A stretch of DNA of 64,000 nucleotides from Clostridium magnum DSM 2767 (GTDB lineage Bacteria > Bacillota > Clostridia > Clostridiales > Clostridiaceae): the NCBI RefSeq assembly GCF_001623875.1, contig NZ_LWAE01000004.1:310001-374000 (forward strand), read 5' to 3'. The notes under the pieces were generated by a model. It worked only from the letters and a program-made list of their open reading frames with translations, ran no database searches and was not told the DNA's origin. Positions 63,162 through 64,000 of the stretch are shown here, in pieces; within the stretch, counting starts at the first letter, position 1, and every line of letters starts with the position of its first letter. The position numbers and the translations under genes are program-made.

Positions 63162-64000
63162 CTAACCATTCTTTCTCTGAAGAGCAAACTTATTCTGTAA
63201 ATTTCTCTGAAATTGGTCAACAATAACTGCAATTACAATTACAAATCCCTTTATAACCATTTGCCAAAATTCAGATACTCCCATCATAACCATGCCATCA
63301 TTAAGTACTCCAATAACAAAAGCTCCTATCAGTGTACCTCCTATAGTACCAATACCACCAACCATAGAAGTTCCCCCTAAAACCGCAGCTGCAATAGCAT
63401 TCATTTCCCATGTGTTACCGGTTTGAGGGTGAGCAGCAACTAATTCTGATGAGACAATAAGTCCAACCATGGCAGCACACAGACCTGAAATCATGTATAC
63501 TATCATTTTTACCTTTTTAACTCTGATACCTGAGTATTCTGCAGCCTTTTCATTACCTCCAACAGCAAATATATGCCATCCTAATGGTGTTTTCTTTAAG
63601 ATATAAGCAGTAGCAAATCCCACAATTATCATTATCCATATGGAAATTGGTAAACCAAGTATTCTTCCAGCCCCTAATATCTCGAATCCTATATTCCCCA
63701 ATTTAGGATTTCCCGTTATATTAGCAAAGGTTTCTCCATTAGATCTAATTAAGGCAAAACCACGAGCAACATACATACTACCAAGAGTAGCTATAAAAGG
63801 AGCTACATTAAAGCGAGTAATAACAAAACCATTTATTGCACCTAAAAGTACACCAAGTATAAGAGTAATGACAATAATAACAGGTACACTGAAATATATT
63901 GTTACACCAAACATACTTAATCTCAAACCTTGATTTATAAATCCTCCAGCTATCATTCCCGCAAATCCTACTATAGAACCAACGGACAAATCAATTCCTC
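63162..64000 (-). CDS. RbsC-type sugar ABC transporter permease (partial)
   Basis: About 279 codons are present; the 5' end lies beyond the window (the frame is open at 64000, reading GIDLSVGSIVGFAGMIAGGF). Hydrophobic with about seven helices in view. Signatures include TRFNVAPFIATLGSMYVARG, the cytoplasmic loop AVGGNEKAAEYSGIRVKKVK and AAAVLGGTSMVGGIGTIGGT. It belongs to the BPD_transp_2 family with RbsC, XylH and AraH. The solute-binding and ATPase genes probably lie upstream outside the window. It is followed after 50 nt by the transketolase N-half gene. Confidence 0.93.
   Translation of the reverse strand, partial: GIDLSVGSIVGFAGMIAGGFINQGLRLSMFGVTIYFSVPVIIVITLILGVLLGAINGFVITRFNVAPFIATLGSMYVARGFALIRSNGETFANITGNPKLGNIGFEILGAGRILGLPISIWIMIIVGFATAYILKKTPLGWHIFAVGGNEKAAEYSGIRVKKVKMIVYMISGLCAAMVGLIVSSELVAAHPQTGNTWEMNAIAAAVLGGTSMVGGIGTIGGTLIGAFVIGVLNDGMVMMGVSEFWQMVIKGFVIVIAVIVDQFQRNLQNKFALQRKNG

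Overview
The window looks like chromosome from a low-GC anaerobic Firmicute, most likely a Clostridium sensu stricto. Support: strongly AT-rich DNA, strong AGGAGG-type ribosome binding sites, a citrate lyase plus sodium-pump oxaloacetate decarboxylase fermentation cluster, pyruvate phosphate dikinase, reverse rubrerythrin, and an orphan integrase-like SAM domain. The species cannot be fixed from sequence reading alone. I see no rRNA, tRNA, CRISPR array or intact insertion sequence.

Region 1 (1-13.4 kb), citrate fermentation. Most genes lie on the minus strand. After the 5' part of an unassigned P-loop ATPase gene (1-1485, cut by the window edge) come, in transcription order from the right: a CitMHS citrate transporter (12023-13324), a GntR/FCD regulator and citG (11809-10237), then citC-citD-citE-citF-citX (10047-5690) running into an oxaloacetate decarboxylase set: OadA without a biotin domain (5368-3959), an OadG-like subunit, a separate biotin carrier, OadB and a 42-residue OadG-related peptide (1953-1825). 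Together they import citrate, split it to acetate and oxaloacetate, and decarboxylate oxaloacetate to pyruvate with Na+ export. A putative structured RNA with matching nested pairings lies just upstream of oadA.

Region 2 (13.6-26.2 kb), sensing and central carbon. It holds a hybrid sensor kinase and a divergent OmpR-type response regulator, an AbrB-family membrane protein with a divergent LysR regulator, a SorC-type regulator divergent from an aconitase-family hydratase, an orphan integrase SAM domain, and ppdK.

Region 3 (26.2-35.2 kb), accessory DNA in decay. Fragments of a D-hydroxyacid dehydrogenase, a Vat/CatB-type acetyltransferase, a ferredoxin-nitroreductase, an HTH protein and a GNAT enzyme sit around two paralogous YafY/WYL regulators. 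One WYL gene precedes an SDR (frameshifted), AlkC-like and Dabb operon. Three promoters here share one operator-like motif placed exactly 28 nt upstream of the -10 box.

Region 4 (35.2-49.4 kb): dienelactone-hydrolase-like protein, CaiB-type CoA transferase, MFS pump with MarR regulator, a broken aconitase gene, intact leuB, a PrpR_N/LeuC chimeric pseudogene, rubrerythrin, GH25 lysozyme, serS, a YdbC-like protein, and a relic of a melibiose/raffinose locus joined to a dnaB fragment.

Region 5 (49.4-64 kb): a Ser/Thr kinase and a secreted DUF5667-like protein with near-identical charged 11-residue-repeat tails, an AraC regulator, a QueG-like protein, a lipoprotein, then a sugar cluster on the minus strand: RbsC-type permease (cut by the window end), split transketolase (N-half broken by an internal deletion that removes the thiamine-diphosphate site), FGGY kinase, L-fucose-isomerase-like protein, ROK repressor and galM.

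Two themes stand out. Modular stem-loop elements recur at four intergenic sites, each just 5' of a minus-strand gene. Gene decay is unusually frequent (about a dozen broken genes in 64 kb).
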